A stretch of DNA of 64,000 bases from Maritimibacter alkaliphilus. GTDB lineage: Bacteria; Pseudomonadota; Alphaproteobacteria; Rhodobacterales; Rhodobacteraceae. This document shows positions 16,878 through 28,432 of this stretch, piece after piece. Under the pieces are notes generated by a model. The model was given only the letters and a program-made list of their open reading frames with translations, was not told the DNA's origin and made no database searches. The stretch lies in NCBI RefSeq assembly GCF_019801605.1, contig NZ_JAHVIT010000001.1, positions 1,240,001 to 1,304,000 of the forward strand, read 5' to 3'. The position numbers and the translations under genes are program-made. Position 1 is the first letter of the stretch. The number at the start of each line of letters is the position of its first letter.

Positions 16878-18422
16878 TCACATGAAGGCGTCGGGCATCT
16901 CGGCCTTGCGCCGCGCGATATAGGCGCTCAGCGCCTCTGCCACCCCCGGGTCCATCCCGGGCTGCTGGTAGCTGTCGAGCATCTTCTGCACCCGCGCCGC
17001 GGCCAGCATCTGGCTGTCGCGGGCACCTTCCTCGTCCCAGGTCTCGAAGGGCTTGTAGTCCAGCACCTCGGTCCGCCAGAAGGCGGTCTGGAAGTTGCGC
17101 TGCGTGTGGCCACAGCCCAGGTAATGGCCCCCCGGCCCGACCTCGCGGATCGCGTCCATGGCCTGCGCTTCCTCGTCGTGGGGCACGCCCGCCGCCATCC
17201 GGTGCAACATGCCCAGCTGATCGGCGTCCAGCACGAACTTCTCGAAGGACGAGACGAGGCCCCCTTCCAGCCAGCCACAGGCGTGGAGCATGAAGTTCAC
17301 GCCCCCCAGCAGCGCCGCGTTCAGGGTGTTCGCCGTCTCGTAGGCCGCCTGCGCATCGGGCAGCTTGGAGCCACACAGCCCCCCGCCCGACCGGAACGGC
17401 AGCCCCATGCGCCGGGCCAGCTGGCCCGCGCCATAGAGGATCTGGCTCGCCTCCGGGGTGCCGAAGGTCGGCGCGCCCGAGTTCATGTCGATCGAGGTCA
17501 CGAAGGCCCCGAAGATCACCGGGGCACCGGGGCGGATCAGCTGCGAATAGGCGATACCCGCCATGACCTCGGCCAGGACCTGGGTCAGCGTTCCCACGAC
17601 CGAGACCGGCGCCATGGCCCCGCCGACGATGAAGGGGCTGATGATCGCGGCCTGGTTGTTGCGGGCATAGACCTCCAGCGCGCCCATCATCACGTCGTCG
17701 AAGGTCAGCGGTGAGTTGATGTTGATGAGCGAGGTCATCACCGTGTTCTGCTGCACGAAGTCCTCGCCGAAGAGGATGTTGCACATGTCCACGCAATCCT
17801 GCGCCCGGCTCGGCTCGGTCACGGAGCCCATGAACGGCTTGTCGGACAGGGTCATATGGGCGTGCAGCATGTCGAAATGCCGCTTGTTCACCGGCACATC
17901 GGTCGGCTCGCAGACCGTGCCGCCGGAATGGTGCAGCCACTTCGACATGTAGCCCAGTTTCACGAACTTGCGGAAATCCTCCATCGTCGCGTAGCGGCGG
18001 CCGCCGTCCAGATCGCGCACGAAGGGCGGGCCATAGACCGGGGCCAGCACGAGGCCCTTGCCGCCGATCTCGACGTTGCGCTCGGGGTTCCGGGCGTGCT
18101 GGGTGAAACGCGCGGGCGCCGTGGCGCAGAGCTTGCGCGCAAGACCGCGGGGGATATGCACCCGTTCGCCCCGCACATCGGCCCCGGCGTTGCGCCACAG
18201 GTCCAGCGCGCCGGGGTTGTTGACGAAGTTGACGCCGATCTCTTCCAGCACCGTTTCGGCGTTGGTCTCGATGATCTCCAGCGCCTCGTCCGAGAACATG
18301 TCGAGGTTGGGGATGTTGCGCTCGATGTAGCGCGCGGTGTCGAACTTGACCGAGGTCCGCTCGGCCCGGCGGGCCGCGCCGCCGCCTCCACGGGTCCGTC
18401 TGCGTTGGCTCACTTCAGTCAT
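16878..18422 (-). CDS. Trimethylamine methyltransferase (MttB) family protein, non-pyrrolysine type
   Basis: 514 residues, a TIM-barrel MttB-like protein: FSDEALEIIETNAETVLEEIG near the N-terminus, TVMTSLININSPLTFDD in the middle, and GGHYLGCGHTQRNFQ near residue 440. Family members transfer a methyl group from quaternary amines such as glycine betaine or carnitine to a corrinoid protein. The frame contains no in-frame TAG, so this is one of the pyrrolysine-free homologues. No corrinoid protein or activase gene is in the window, so a partner must lie elsewhere. It is monocistronic, divergent from guaA, with its own terminator. The N-terminal 20 residues are Arg/Gly-rich. Confidence 0.85.
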   Translation of the reverse strand: MTEVSQRRRTRGGGGAARRAERTSVKFDTARYIERNIPNLDMFSDEALEIIETNAETVLEEIGVNFVNNPGALDLWRNAGADVRGERVHIPRGLARKLCATAPARFTQHARNPERNVEIGGKGLVLAPVYGPPFVRDLDGGRRYATMEDFRKFVKLGYMSKWLHHSGGTVCEPTDVPVNKRHFDMLHAHMTLSDKPFMGSVTEPSRAQDCVDMCNILFGEDFVQQNTVMTSLININSPLTFDDVMMGALEVYARNNQAAIISPFIVGGAMAPVSVVGTLTQVLAEVMAGIAYSQLIRPGAPVIFGAFVTSIDMNSGAPTFGTPEASQILYGAGQLARRMGLPFRSGGGLCGSKLPDAQAAYETANTLNAALLGGVNFMLHACGWLEGGLVSSFEKFVLDADQLGMLHRMAAGVPHDEEAQAMDAIREVGPGGHYLGCGHTQRNFQTAFWRTEVLDYKPFETWDEEGARDSQMLAAARVQKMLDSYQQPGMDPGVAEALSAYIARRKAEMPDAFM

Positions 18423-18530
18423 GGCGCGAATCTCCCATCCCGGAATTGCCTTCCCTTGTAGCCCCGCGTTCCGGGCCGCTGATCCCCAAGAACGGCATCA
18501 ATGGTTGAAAAACGACACCTGACCCGAGGC

Positions 18531-18558
18531 TTGCGCCCCCGCGCCAACCGGCTAAACA
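18531..18558 (+). promoter_or_regulatory. Candidate promoter of guaA
   Basis: TTGCGC at 18531-18536 and TAAACA at 18553-18558 with 16-bp spacing, about 64 bp upstream of the guaA start in the divergent spacer. Confidence 0.4.
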
Positions 18559-18621
18559 GACGCTTTCCCTTACCGTGCACGGGCCTCTTGCCTGATGCGC
18601 CCGAGCCGAATAAACGGAGCC

Positions 18622-20193
18622 ATGAGCCAGACATCCCATGACCGCCTCCTGATCATCGACTTCGGCAGCCAGGTGACGCAGCTGATTGCGCGTCGTCTGC
18701 GGGAGCTGAACGTCTATTGTGAAATCCACCCCTACCAGAACGTCACCGACGCGTTCCTGGCCGAGTTCGCGCCCAAGGCCGTGATCTTCTCGGGCGGGCC
18801 CGACTCGGTGGTGCGCGAGGGCTCGCCCCGCCCGCCGAAAAGCGTCTATGACCTCGGCGTGCCGATCCTTGGCATCTGCTATGGCCAACAGGTCATGATG
18901 CAGGACCTCGGCGGCATGGTCGAAGCGGGCGAAAGCCACACCGCCGAATTCGGCCGCGCCTACGTGACCCCGACCGACGACCGGATCGACCTGCTGAACG
19001 GCTGGTTCCTGGACGCCTCGGGCCGCGAGCAGGTCTGGATGAGCCACGGCGACCACGTCAGCAAGATCGCCCCGGGCTTCGAAGTCTACGGCACCTCGCC
19101 CGGCGCGCCCTTCGCCATCACCGCCGACCTCGCGCGTCGCTTCTACGCCGTGCAGTTCCACCCCGAGGTGCACCACACCCCGAACGGTGCGACGCTGTAT
19201 GAGAACTTCGTGCGCGACGCGGGCTTCACCGGCGACTGGACCATGGCCGCCTACCGCGAAGAGATGATCGCCAAGATCCGCGAACAGGTGGGCTCCTCCC
19301 ACGTGATCTGCGGCCTCTCCGGTGGCGTCGACAGCTCGGTCACCGCGATCCTGCTGCACGAAGCCATCGGCGAGCAGCTGACCTGCGTGTTCGTGGATCA
19401 CGGGCTGCTGCGGCTCAACGAGGCGACGGAAGTCGTGAAGATGTTCCGCGACAACTACAACATCAAGCTGATCCACGCGGATGAGAGCGACCTGTTCCTC
19501 GGCGCGCTCGAAGGCGTCAGCGACCCGGAAGTGAAGCGCAAGACCATCGGCAAGCTCTTCATCGACGTGTTCCAGAAGTACGCTTCCCAGATCGAGGATG
19601 CGACCTTCCTCGCGCAGGGCACGCTCTACCCGGACGTGATCGAGTCGGTCTCCTTCTCGGGCGGTCCCTCGGTCACCATCAAGTCGCACCACAACGTGGG
19701 CGGCCTGCCGGAGAAGATGGGCCTGAAACTGGTCGAGCCGCTGCGCGAGCTCTTCAAGGACGAGGTCCGCGCGCTCGGCACCGAACTGGGCCTGCCGTCC
19801 AGCTTCATCGGTCGCCACCCGTTCCCCGGGCCGGGCCTCGCGATCCGCTGCCCCGGCGAAATCACCCGCGAGAAGCTGGAGATCCTGCGCAAGGCCGACG
19901 CGGTCTACATCGACCAGATCCGCAAGCACGGTCTCTATGACGAGATCTGGCAGGCCTTCGCCGCGATCCTGCCGATGCGCACCGTGGGCGTCATGGGCGA
20001 CGGTCGGACCTACGACTACGCCCTTGCGCTGCGCGCCGTGACCTCCGTCGACGGCATGACCGCCGATTACTACCCCTTCACCCATGACTTCCTGGGCGAG
20101 ACCTCGACCCGGATCATCAACGAGGTGAAAGGCGTGAACCGCGTGTTCTACGATTGCACCTCGAAGCCCCCGGGGACGATCGAGCTGGAGTGA
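18622..20193 (+). CDS. guaA: GMP synthase (glutamine-hydrolysing)
   Basis: 523 residues, normal length. The N-terminal class I glutaminase domain has GICYGQQ (nucleophile Cys near residue 88) and QFHPEVHHT. The ATP pyrophosphatase domain has SGGVDSS near residue 235; the C-terminal dimerisation domain ends [16 protein letters not shown], as in nearly all GuaA. It converts XMP to GMP in the cytoplasm. The start at 18622 has ACGGAG upstream and gives the usual N-terminus; an earlier ATG would add nine residues. A rho-independent terminator follows directly. Confidence 0.97.
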   Translation: MSQTSHDRLLIIDFGSQVTQLIARRLRELNVYCEIHPYQNVTDAFLAEFAPKAVIFSGGPDSVVREGSPRPPKSVYDLGVPILGICYGQQVMMQDLGGMVEAGESHTAEFGRAYVTPTDDRIDLLNGWFLDASGREQVWMSHGDHVSKIAPGFEVYGTSPGAPFAITADLARRFYAVQFHPEVHHTPNGATLYENFVRDAGFTGDWTMAAYREEMIAKIREQVGSSHVICGLSGGVDSSVTAILLHEAIGEQLTCVFVDHGLLRLNEATEVVKMFRDNYNIKLIHADESDLFLGALEGVSDPEVKRKTIGKLFIDVFQKYASQIEDATFLAQGTLYPDVIESVSFSGGPSVTIKSHHNVGGLPEKMGLKLVEPLRELFKDEVRALGTELGLPSSFIGRHPFPGPGLAIRCPGEITREKLEILRKADAVYIDQIRKHGLYDEIWQAFAAILPMRTVGVMGDGRTYDYALALRAVTSVDGMTADYYPFTHDFLGETSTRIINEVKGVNRVFYDCTSKPPGTIELE

Positions 20194-20217
20194 TCCGGCC
20201 ACCGGACCGAAACAGGA

Positions 20218-20247
20218 AACGCCGCGGACCCGATCCGCGGCGTTTTT
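20218..20247 (+). terminator. Terminator of guaA
   Basis: AACGCCGCGGA-CCCGA-TCCGCGGCGTT is an 11-bp perfect stem followed by TTTCG, 24 bp after the stop. Confidence 0.9.
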
Positions 20248-20495
20248 CGTTCTCGGCCTGCCACTCCCGCGACGCCTTTTCCGGGGCCGATTGATCATAG
20301 GGTGAGCGCCGCGCCTATGGCAGAAGCGCAACAGAAGAGCGGCGCGAAAATCCGCATTTCACGAGCAATTTCCGCATCTTAAGACGCACTTCAAAACCAG
20401 AACATCAGCCCGCCGCGCGACCTCCTTTGCCAAGCAACGCTCCCAAGCGGACCATCCGCGGGTATAGAGGGAGTGAAACCACGAGCGGTGCCCGA

Positions 20496-21056
20496 ATGTC
20501 GAACTTCCTGCTGCGCGATCCAGACTGCATCCTGATCCACATCCCCAAGACCGGCGGTTCCTCGATCCGGCGCGGGGTCTGGCAGGGGCGCTACGACGGG
20601 CCTGCCTTCGGCGAGATCCCCGCCGACTGGCCGCAGGTCTTCCGCTTTGCCTTCGTGCGCCATCCGCTCGACCGCTTCCTGTCGGCCTATGCGGATTTCA
20701 CCCAGATCCGGGGCTACAAGGGCGACATGGAGACCTTCGCCGCGATCACCATGGACGAGAGCATCGACTACGGCGAGGAGCGCGCGGGCCGCAAGCAGCG
20801 CATCCGGCACCACACGATCCCGCAGACCCATCCGTTCAACTGCCTGCACCTCGCAGACGAGATCTATCGCTACGAGGATTACGCCGCCGAAGTGGCCCGC
20901 CTCGCCGCCCGCACCGGCGTCGAGTTCGGGGAGCTGGCGCACCGCCGCAAGACGCAGCACGCGGGCTGGGAGGCGCAGATCCCCGTGGCGCTGCGCGCGC
21001 CGCTCACCGCCTTCTACGCCGAAGATTTCACCCGGCTCGGCTATCCGCTGCCCTGA
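20496..21056 (+). CDS. Sulfotransferase family protein
   Basis: 186 residues. HIPKTGGSSIRRG near residue 18 is the 5'-phosphosulfate loop for PAPS, and FAFVRHPLDRFLSAYADF near residue 52 is the 3'-phosphate motif of the sulfotransferase-2 family. Acceptors of this family are usually carbohydrates. The ATG at 20496 is preferred over an upstream TTG because the PAPS loop then lies at the normal distance from the N-terminus; the ribosome-binding site is weak. No polysaccharide genes are adjacent, so the acceptor is unknown. It precedes fur by 79 bp. Confidence 0.82.
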   Translation: MSNFLLRDPDCILIHIPKTGGSSIRRGVWQGRYDGPAFGEIPADWPQVFRFAFVRHPLDRFLSAYADFTQIRGYKGDMETFAAITMDESIDYGEERAGRKQRIRHHTIPQTHPFNCLHLADEIYRYEDYAAEVARLAARTGVEFGELAHRRKTQHAGWEAQIPVALRAPLTAFYAEDFTRLGYPLP

Positions 21057-21135
21057 GGTCGCGGCGGGCCATTGCCCCTTGCGTCTGCCTGTCGCAATTT
21101 GCGAAGAAGGAAGCCCCGAACCGAAAGGGCGCCGC

Positions 21136-21564
21136 ATGGCCGACCGAGACCCGATCCTCACGCGCTGCGAATCCCACGGGCTGCGCATGACCGAGCAACG
21201 CCGCATCATCGCCGGCGTGCTGGACAGTTCGCGCGATCACCCGGACGTGGAGGAGCTCTATTCCCGTGCCTCGGCCCGCGACCCGCGGATCTCGCTGGCG
21301 ACGGTCTACCGGACGGTGAAGCTCTTCGAGGAATCGGGCATCCTCGAGAAGGTCGATTTCGGCGATGGCCGCGCGCGCTACGAGGACGCCGAGCGCGCGC
21401 ATCACGACCACCTGATCGACATGACCACCGGCAAGGTGATCGAATTCGTCGATCCCGAGATCGAGGCCTTGCAGGAAAAGATCGCCGCCAAGCTGGGCTA
21501 CAAGCTCAAGGGCCACCGGCTGGAGCTCTACGGCGTGCCGCTGACACGATCCGAGGACGACTGA
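21136..21564 (+). CDS. fur: Fur-family metalloregulator (Fur/Mur type)
   Basis: 142 residues. The winged helix includes RMTEQRRIIAGVLD and ISLATVYRTVKLFEESG. The metal/dimerisation domain has RAHHDHLIDMTTGKVIEF and KGHRLELYGVP. The zinc-binding CxxC found in E. coli Fur (after HDHLI) is replaced by DMTT, as in alphaproteobacterial Fur/Mur proteins, many of which sense manganese and repress sitABCD/mntH. It is not Irr-type, since the haem-binding motif and histidine run are absent. It lies between a sulfotransferase and a DMT exporter, with no iron genes adjacent. Confidence 0.88.
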   Translation: MADRDPILTRCESHGLRMTEQRRIIAGVLDSSRDHPDVEELYSRASARDPRISLATVYRTVKLFEESGILEKVDFGDGRARYEDAERAHHDHLIDMTTGKVIEFVDPEIEALQEKIAAKLGYKLKGHRLELYGVPLTRSEDD

Positions 21565-21769
21565 CGCCACACCCGGCGTCAGACCGCGAGGTCACCGCGA
21601 GGTGCGCACCCGGAGATCGGTCAACCCGCGCAGTTTGACGTCATCCCGCGCAGTGCACCGGACCCGCCCCCGCCCTCCCGTTCACAAAGCTGGCATCTGA
21701 TCCGGGAGCAGGCTATCAGGCGGCATGGCCCGCGCCGGCCACGCCCCCTCATCCCTCCGGAGCCTCCCC

Positions 21770-24050
<2,281 letters not shown>

Positions 24051-24086
24051 TCCAGCCCTTCGGCTGAGAGGCCGACACGAAACAGA

Positions 24087-24116
24087 AAGGGCGCCACGAC
24101 CGGGGCGCCCTTTTTC
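24087..24116 (+). terminator. Terminator of eno
   Basis: AAGGGCGCC and GGCGCCCTT form a 9-bp stem followed by TTTCATCTT, 37 bp after the eno stop. It also lies just beyond the end of the RTX gene on the other strand, so it may serve both. Confidence 0.9.
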
Positions 24117-24145
24117 ATCTTCATGCGGGCCCATGGGCCCTGACC

Positions 24146-25327
24146 TCAGGCGAGGAGGTCGTAGGTCGCACCATTGACCGACAGGTTGATCTGGTCCTGC
24201 GCGGCGCCATCGACGAGGGCCCAGAGGATCTGACCAGTGGGCCGGTAGATCACGAAGGCCTCCTCGACACCGGCGGTCCCGGCATTGGCGGTCTCGGTGA
24301 AGTTCACCTGGAAATCATCCGCCGAGGCCCCGGTGCCACCGAAGACAAGCGTGTCGCCCTCAGCAGCGTCGTAGTCCTGCACCCAGTCGGAGCCATGGCC
24401 TTCGACACCGAGGTGATAGAACCGGTCCGCGCCTGCTCCGCCGTTCAGGCGGTCATGGCCGAAGCCCCCGTTAAGGAAGTCATCACCGTCGCCCCCGAAG
24501 AGCGCGTCACCCCAGGTGCCGCCGGTCAGCACGTCGTTGCCGGCGCCGCCGATCACCGTGTCGGCACCATAGCCGCCGTTGATCGTGTCGTTCCCCGCGT
24601 CGCCGCTCAGTTCGTCGTTGCCATAGCCGCCGTCGATGAAATCGTCGCCGTCGCCGCCATAGATCACATCGCGCAGATCGGCTTCGGTGGCGCCGCCATA
24701 GATGACGTCGTCGCCCGCGCCGCCGGACACCGTATCGCTGCCGTCACCCGCATAGATCGTATCGTTGCCGCCGTTGCCGTGGATCAGGTCATCGCCACTG
24801 CCGCCGTTGAGCAGGCTCGACTCTTCGCCGTCATTGATGTTCACGGCGTCCGTCCCGTAGGAGATGTCGTCGAAGGACGACAGCGGGATCGAGCGGTCAT
24901 CCATGATTGTCTCCATCTCGGTGACGCTGTTCATGAAGGACATCAGATCGCGCACGGAGGAAAACTCCGGCAGCGCGTCGCCCGAGACTTCGAGCAGGAA
25001 CTCGTGGTGACCGAAGCCCTGGTTGTAGTCCGCCAGCTCGAAGAGCAGGATCTGCGACTGGTTCCCATTACCCCAGGTCAGGTCATAGAATTCGATCCGG
25101 ACATCGTTCTGGCCATAGAATGTGTCGCCGACGCTGAATTCCATCGGGAACGGATCAAGGCGGATGATGTATTCCCCTGCCGCGTAGGAATACCGGGTCT
25201 CGTAATCCAGTGCCGTGACCGTCCCATCGAAGGTAAACGTCATTTCCTGGGCTGCGAGCCCGATAACGTCGTTCTGATCCGTTTCGCCATAGTAGATGCT
25301 TTGGCCGAGCAGCGTGAAAGTCGTCAT
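24146..25327 (-). CDS. RTX-type calcium-binding secreted protein
   Basis: 393 residues. The first 165 are a unique, acidic, probably beta-rich domain (MTTFTLLGQSIYYGETDQ onward) that I do not recognise. Residues about 170-300 contain roughly a dozen nonapeptide GGxGxDxhx repeats (GGSGDDLIH, GGAGDDVIY, GGDGDDFID and so on), which fold as a parallel beta-roll on calcium. The last 80 residues (DWVQDYDAAEGDTLVFGG to the end) resemble the C-terminal cap and type I secretion signal of RTX proteins. No signal peptide and no secretion ABC genes are adjacent. No enzymatic domain is visible. The 285-bp upstream gap is AT-richer than its surroundings and has only a weak ribosome-binding site. Confidence 0.85.
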   Translation of the reverse strand: MTTFTLLGQSIYYGETDQNDVIGLAAQEMTFTFDGTVTALDYETRYSYAAGEYIIRLDPFPMEFSVGDTFYGQNDVRIEFYDLTWGNGNQSQILLFELADYNQGFGHHEFLLEVSGDALPEFSSVRDLMSFMNSVTEMETIMDDRSIPLSSFDDISYGTDAVNINDGEESSLLNGGSGDDLIHGNGGNDTIYAGDGSDTVSGGAGDDVIYGGATEADLRDVIYGGDGDDFIDGGYGNDELSGDAGNDTINGGYGADTVIGGAGNDVLTGGTWGDALFGGDGDDFLNGGFGHDRLNGGAGADRFYHLGVEGHGSDWVQDYDAAEGDTLVFGGTGASADDFQVNFTETANAGTAGVEEAFVIYRPTGQILWALVDGAAQDQINLSVNGATYDLLA

Positions 25328-25612
25328 TCTGAGTTTCCGAAGATATTGATTTACTTGGAGATATTAGAAGTGACGCGGAAAACTCACCTTCACAACCCTA
25401 GATGGAGGAAACTTACCTCACGCTCCTTCTGGTATGGCACTTGGGCCTCACCCCCATTCCGGGGGGGTGCGCCCTGCCGGGAATTGGGCACGCGCCCAAT
25501 AATTTAACGGGTCGTTCGGCGCGACATGGACATTCTTTTGCGAATTCCCGGGGACGGACGTAACAATGGACACGGCAATGCCATGCAAAATACTCAGCGG
25601 GGACACGCCTCC

Positions 25613-26050
25613 ATGACCAGCCTCACCGCCGACGCGATCATTTCCCACCTCGACCTCAGCCCCCACCCCGAGGGCGGCTATTTCCGTGAGACCTGGATCG
25701 CCGGGGCTGAGGACGATGAGCGCCCTGCGGGCACCTGCATCTATTTCCTCCTCAAGGCCGGAGAGAGCAGCCATTGGCACCGGGTCGATGCCGTGGAGAT
25801 CTGGCACTACTACGCCGGCGCGCCGCTGATCCTGCGCATCGCCGCCGATGCTGCGGGCCCGGCCACGGCGCTGCGCCTCGGCCCGGACCTGCTGGCTGGC
25901 GAGGCGCCGCAGGGCATCGTGCCCGAAGGCCACTGGCAGGCCGCGGCCACCACGGGCGACTGGACGCTGGTCGGCTGCACCGTTTCGCCCGCCTTCCGCT
26001 TCGAGGGCTTCGAACTGGCCGCGCCGGGGTTCGACATACCGCTGGGCTGA
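25613..26050 (+). CDS. Cupin-fold DUF985 protein
   Basis: 145 residues. SPHPEGGYFRETW at the N-terminus, CIYFLLKAGESSHWHRVDAVEIWHYY in the middle (metal-type histidines) and VGCTVSPAFRFEGFEL at the end are the DUF985 signature, a cupin family of uncharacterised sugar-nucleotide-like or small-ligand binders. The ATG at 25613 is chosen because conservation begins right after it; an in-frame ATG at 25583 would add ten residues. Monocistronic; a hairpin at 26159-26179 may end the transcript. Function unknown. Confidence 0.85.
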   Translation: MTSLTADAIISHLDLSPHPEGGYFRETWIAGAEDDERPAGTCIYFLLKAGESSHWHRVDAVEIWHYYAGAPLILRIAADAAGPATALRLGPDLLAGEAPQGIVPEGHWQAAATTGDWTLVGCTVSPAFRFEGFELAAPGFDIPLG

Positions 26051-26158
26051 TCGGTGGGCGCAGCCTCGGCCAGCCTCACGGGCGGCGCGGCGGGTTTCGT
26101 CCCATGACAGGGCGCACCAACCGGCAGGCACGCGCGGGATGGCTTAGAAGGACACGGT

Positions 26159-26179
26159 GGCGGCGTCTCTCCGCCTTTT
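26159..26179 (+). terminator. Candidate terminator after the cupin gene
   Basis: GGCGG-CGTCTCT-CCGCC followed by TTTT. The stem is short and 110 bp from the stop codon. Confidence 0.45.
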
Positions 26180-26455
26180 GAGCGCGCCCCTTGCCCCGCA
26201 GCCTTTGGCGCGCGCCAGCCTGCGTAGCTTGTGACCGCGCATGACCCATGGTCTCCGCCATTCCATCTTGGCGTGGCGTGAAAATATTCACCAAAATTTC
26301 CACATTAAATCAATTGGTTGACACGAACTCGCCGATGATCCACTGACCGATTGATAAAAAAACATTCTCAAGTTGAAACTCTCTGGGCGCCTCCCGCGTG
26401 GCTGGAAGCACTACAGGCAGGAAGAAGTCTCCTGTCACAGAGAGGTGTACGAGTC
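26180..26455. other. AT-rich regulatory region upstream of a small exported-protein gene
   Basis: Together with 26051-26158 this makes a 405-bp stretch without a gene. From about 26277 it is distinctly AT-rich for this genome, with TTGACA at 26324-26329 and a run of seven A at 26356-26362. It probably contains the promoter of the small gene at 26456, but no -10 at ideal spacing was found. Confidence 0.4.
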
Positions 26456-26656
26456 ATGATTGCCAGAAAGGTAAAAGCGCCGCCGAAACCGCGGCCGTCC
26501 ATTATCCCGATCGTCGCGAAATACATGACGGTCGTGCTGTGCCTGTGCATTGCAGGTGCTGCGCTCGCGGAGCCTACCGCAGCGCCAACAGTCCCTCTCC
26601 AGACGCAGGTTTCAGGCGTCGTCGATGCAGCCGAGGCTCAAAGCATCCCCTTGTGA
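26456..26656 (+). CDS. 66-residue exported protein of unknown function
   Basis: MIARKVKAPPKPRPSI is a basic N-region, MTVVLCLCIAGAALA is the hydrophobic core with an ALA cleavage site, and the mature peptide is only about 28 residues (EPTAAPTVPLQTQVSGV onward). GAGGTG at 26442-26447 precedes the ATG. A strong intrinsic terminator at 26683-26719, on the same strand and 27 bp after the stop, together with the AT-rich upstream region, shows that this is a separate transcription unit. I do not recognise the family. Alternatively the transcript could be a small RNA with an incidental frame. Confidence 0.6.
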   Translation: MIARKVKAPPKPRPSIIPIVAKYMTVVLCLCIAGAALAEPTAAPTVPLQTQVSGVVDAAEAQSIPL

Positions 26657-26682
26657 GCCAAGGTTGCGCCCCGCACGGCGTT

Positions 26683-26719
26683 GCCCCGGTCGCCCAAGTC
26701 GCGGCCGGGGCATTTTTTA
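26683..26719 (+). terminator. Terminator of the small exported-protein gene
   Basis: TGCCCCGG at 26683-26690 pairs with CCGGGGCA at 26706-26713 and is followed by six T residues. Immediately after it the sequence ATCCCACGGTT occurs twice, about 16 bp apart, from 26719 to about 26745. Confidence 0.88.
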
Positions 26720-26788
26720 TCCCACGGTTCCCGATCCCACGGTTTTAGATCTCGGGGGCAGCTTGTCCCGCAGTCGGGGAACCCTGCC

Positions 26789-28402
26789 TCAGCCCTCGGG
26801 GCCACCGGCCCGGAAATAGCCGGCCAGCATGGCGGTGGAGCCGTCGAGCGCCGCGCCGCGGTCCTCGCCTTCCAGCACCGGCTGCAGCGAGAGCGCCAGT
26901 TCCTTGCCCAGCTCCACGCCCCACTGGTCGTAGGAGTTGATGCCCAGCATCACCCCCTCGACGAAGACGCGGTGCTCGTAAAGCGCCACGATCTGGCCCA
27001 GCCGATAGGGCGTGAGCTGCGGATAAATCAACGTGGTCGAGGGACGGTTGCCCGGGAAGACCCGGTGCCGCGCCTGACGCTCCAGCTCCTCGCCCTCCAG
27101 CCCCTTGGCCGCCATCATCTCCCGCGCCGTGTCGAGGGAGCGGCCGGTCATCAGCGCCTGCGACTGTGCAAGGCAGTTGGCCACCAGCAGCAGGTGCTGA
27201 TGCGCGAGGTCCTCTTCCTGCCCGCGCGCGGCCAGCAGGAATTCGCAGGGCACCACCCGGGTGCCCTGATGGATCAGCTGGTAGAAGGCGTGCTGCCCGT
27301 TGGTGCCCGGTTCGCCCCAGACGACGGGGCCCGCGTTCACCGTGAGGTCGCTGCCGTCCATCGCCACGGACTTGCCGTTGCTCTCCATCTCCAGCTGCTG
27401 CAGGTAGGCCGGCAGGCGCACCAGCCGCTGGTCATAGGGCAGCACGGCCCGGGTGCCATGACCCTGCCCCTGATTGTGCCAGATCCCCACGAGCGCCAGC
27501 AGCACGGGCAGGTTTTCCGAGAACTTGGCCGTGAGGAAATGCTGGTCCATCGACTCGCCGCCTGCAAGGAAGGCGCGGAAATCCTGAGGCCCCACGGCCA
27601 GCATGACGGAGAGGCCGATCGGCCCCCAGACCGAGTAGCGCCCGCCGACCCAATCCTCGAAGCCGAAGACCCGGGAGGCGTCGATGCCCCACTCCGCCGT
27701 CTTCTCGAGGTTCGAGGAGAGGGCGGCGAACTGCGCCCCGGTGTCGGTCACCGCCTCCGCCATCCAGAGGCGCGCGGTCTCGGCATTGGTCATCGTCTCG
27801 ATGGTGGTGAAGGTCTTGGAAGCGACGATCACCAGCGTCGTCTCGGGGTTCAGCCCCTGCAGCGTGTCGTGGACATGCGCCCCGTCCACGTTGGAGACGA
27901 AATGCACCCGCGGCCCGTCGCAATAGGGCGCAAGCGCCAGCGCCGCCATCGCCGGGCCGAGGTCGGAACCGCCGATGCCGATGTTCACCACGTCGGTGAT
28001 CTTGCCACCCTGCCCGGTGAACCGACCCGTGCGGACCTCCTCGGCAAAAGCCTCCATCCGGGCCAGCGTGTCCAGCACGCCGGGCATGACGTCCTCGCCG
28101 TCCACCTCGACCCTGCGGCCCGAGAGGTTACGCAGCGCGGTGTGGAGCACGGCCCGGCCTTCGGTCTCGTTGATCTTCGCGCCCGAGAACATCGCATCGC
28201 GGCGCTCGGCCACATGGGTGGCGCGGGCCATGTCCAGCAGGGTCCGCCGGGTCTCCACATCGATGTTGGTCTTGGAATAGTCGAAAATCATCCCCTCGAA
28301 GGCAGCCGAAAATTCGGTCGCCCGAGCGGGGTCCTCGTCGAAAAGCGTCGTGATCCGGCGGTCCGCCGTGGCGGCGGCGAGGGTTTCAAGCTTTGCCCAC
28401 AT
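26789..28402 (-). CDS. pgi: Glucose-6-phosphate isomerase
   Basis: 537 residues. Interconverts glucose 6-phosphate and fructose 6-phosphate. Signatures: [16 protein letters not shown] near residue 145, [15 protein letters not shown] near 205 (phosphate-binding), the [18 protein letters not shown] stretch with the catalytic Glu/His, and [12 protein letters not shown] with the catalytic Lys near the C-terminus. The ATG at 28402 is used; the codon before it is TTG. Third gene of the zwf-pgl-pgi unit, 30 bp after pgl. This set feeds the Entner-Doudoroff and oxidative pentose phosphate routes; edd/eda are not in the window. Confidence 0.96.
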   Translation of the reverse strand: MWAKLETLAAATADRRITTLFDEDPARATEFSAAFEGMIFDYSKTNIDVETRRTLLDMARATHVAERRDAMFSGAKINETEGRAVLHTALRNLSGRRVEVDGEDVMPGVLDTLARMEAFAEEVRTGRFTGQGGKITDVVNIGIGGSDLGPAMAALALAPYCDGPRVHFVSNVDGAHVHDTLQGLNPETTLVIVASKTFTTIETMTNAETARLWMAEAVTDTGAQFAALSSNLEKTAEWGIDASRVFGFEDWVGGRYSVWGPIGLSVMLAVGPQDFRAFLAGGESMDQHFLTAKFSENLPVLLALVGIWHNQGQGHGTRAVLPYDQRLVRLPAYLQQLEMESNGKSVAMDGSDLTVNAGPVVWGEPGTNGQHAFYQLIHQGTRVVPCEFLLAARGQEEDLAHQHLLLVANCLAQSQALMTGRSLDTAREMMAAKGLEGEELERQARHRVFPGNRPSTTLIYPQLTPYRLGQIVALYEHRVFVEGVMLGINSYDQWGVELGKELALSLQPVLEGEDRGAALDGSTAMLAGYFRAGGPEG

Positions 28403-28432
28403 CAATGAAAATCCCGTAAAAGGCTATGGTGA

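Noticed and set aside
16878-18422. Pyrrolysine-encoding mttB
   Set aside because: No in-frame TAG interrupts the gene and no pyl genes are present.
26320-26365. RpoE-type promoter (TGATCC near 26336) for the small exported-protein gene
   Set aside because: No TAAGA-like -10 at the required spacing of about 18 bp.
26681-28408. Open frame of 575 codons opposite pgi
   Set aside because: Shadow frame with biased composition; pgi on the other strand has every family motif.
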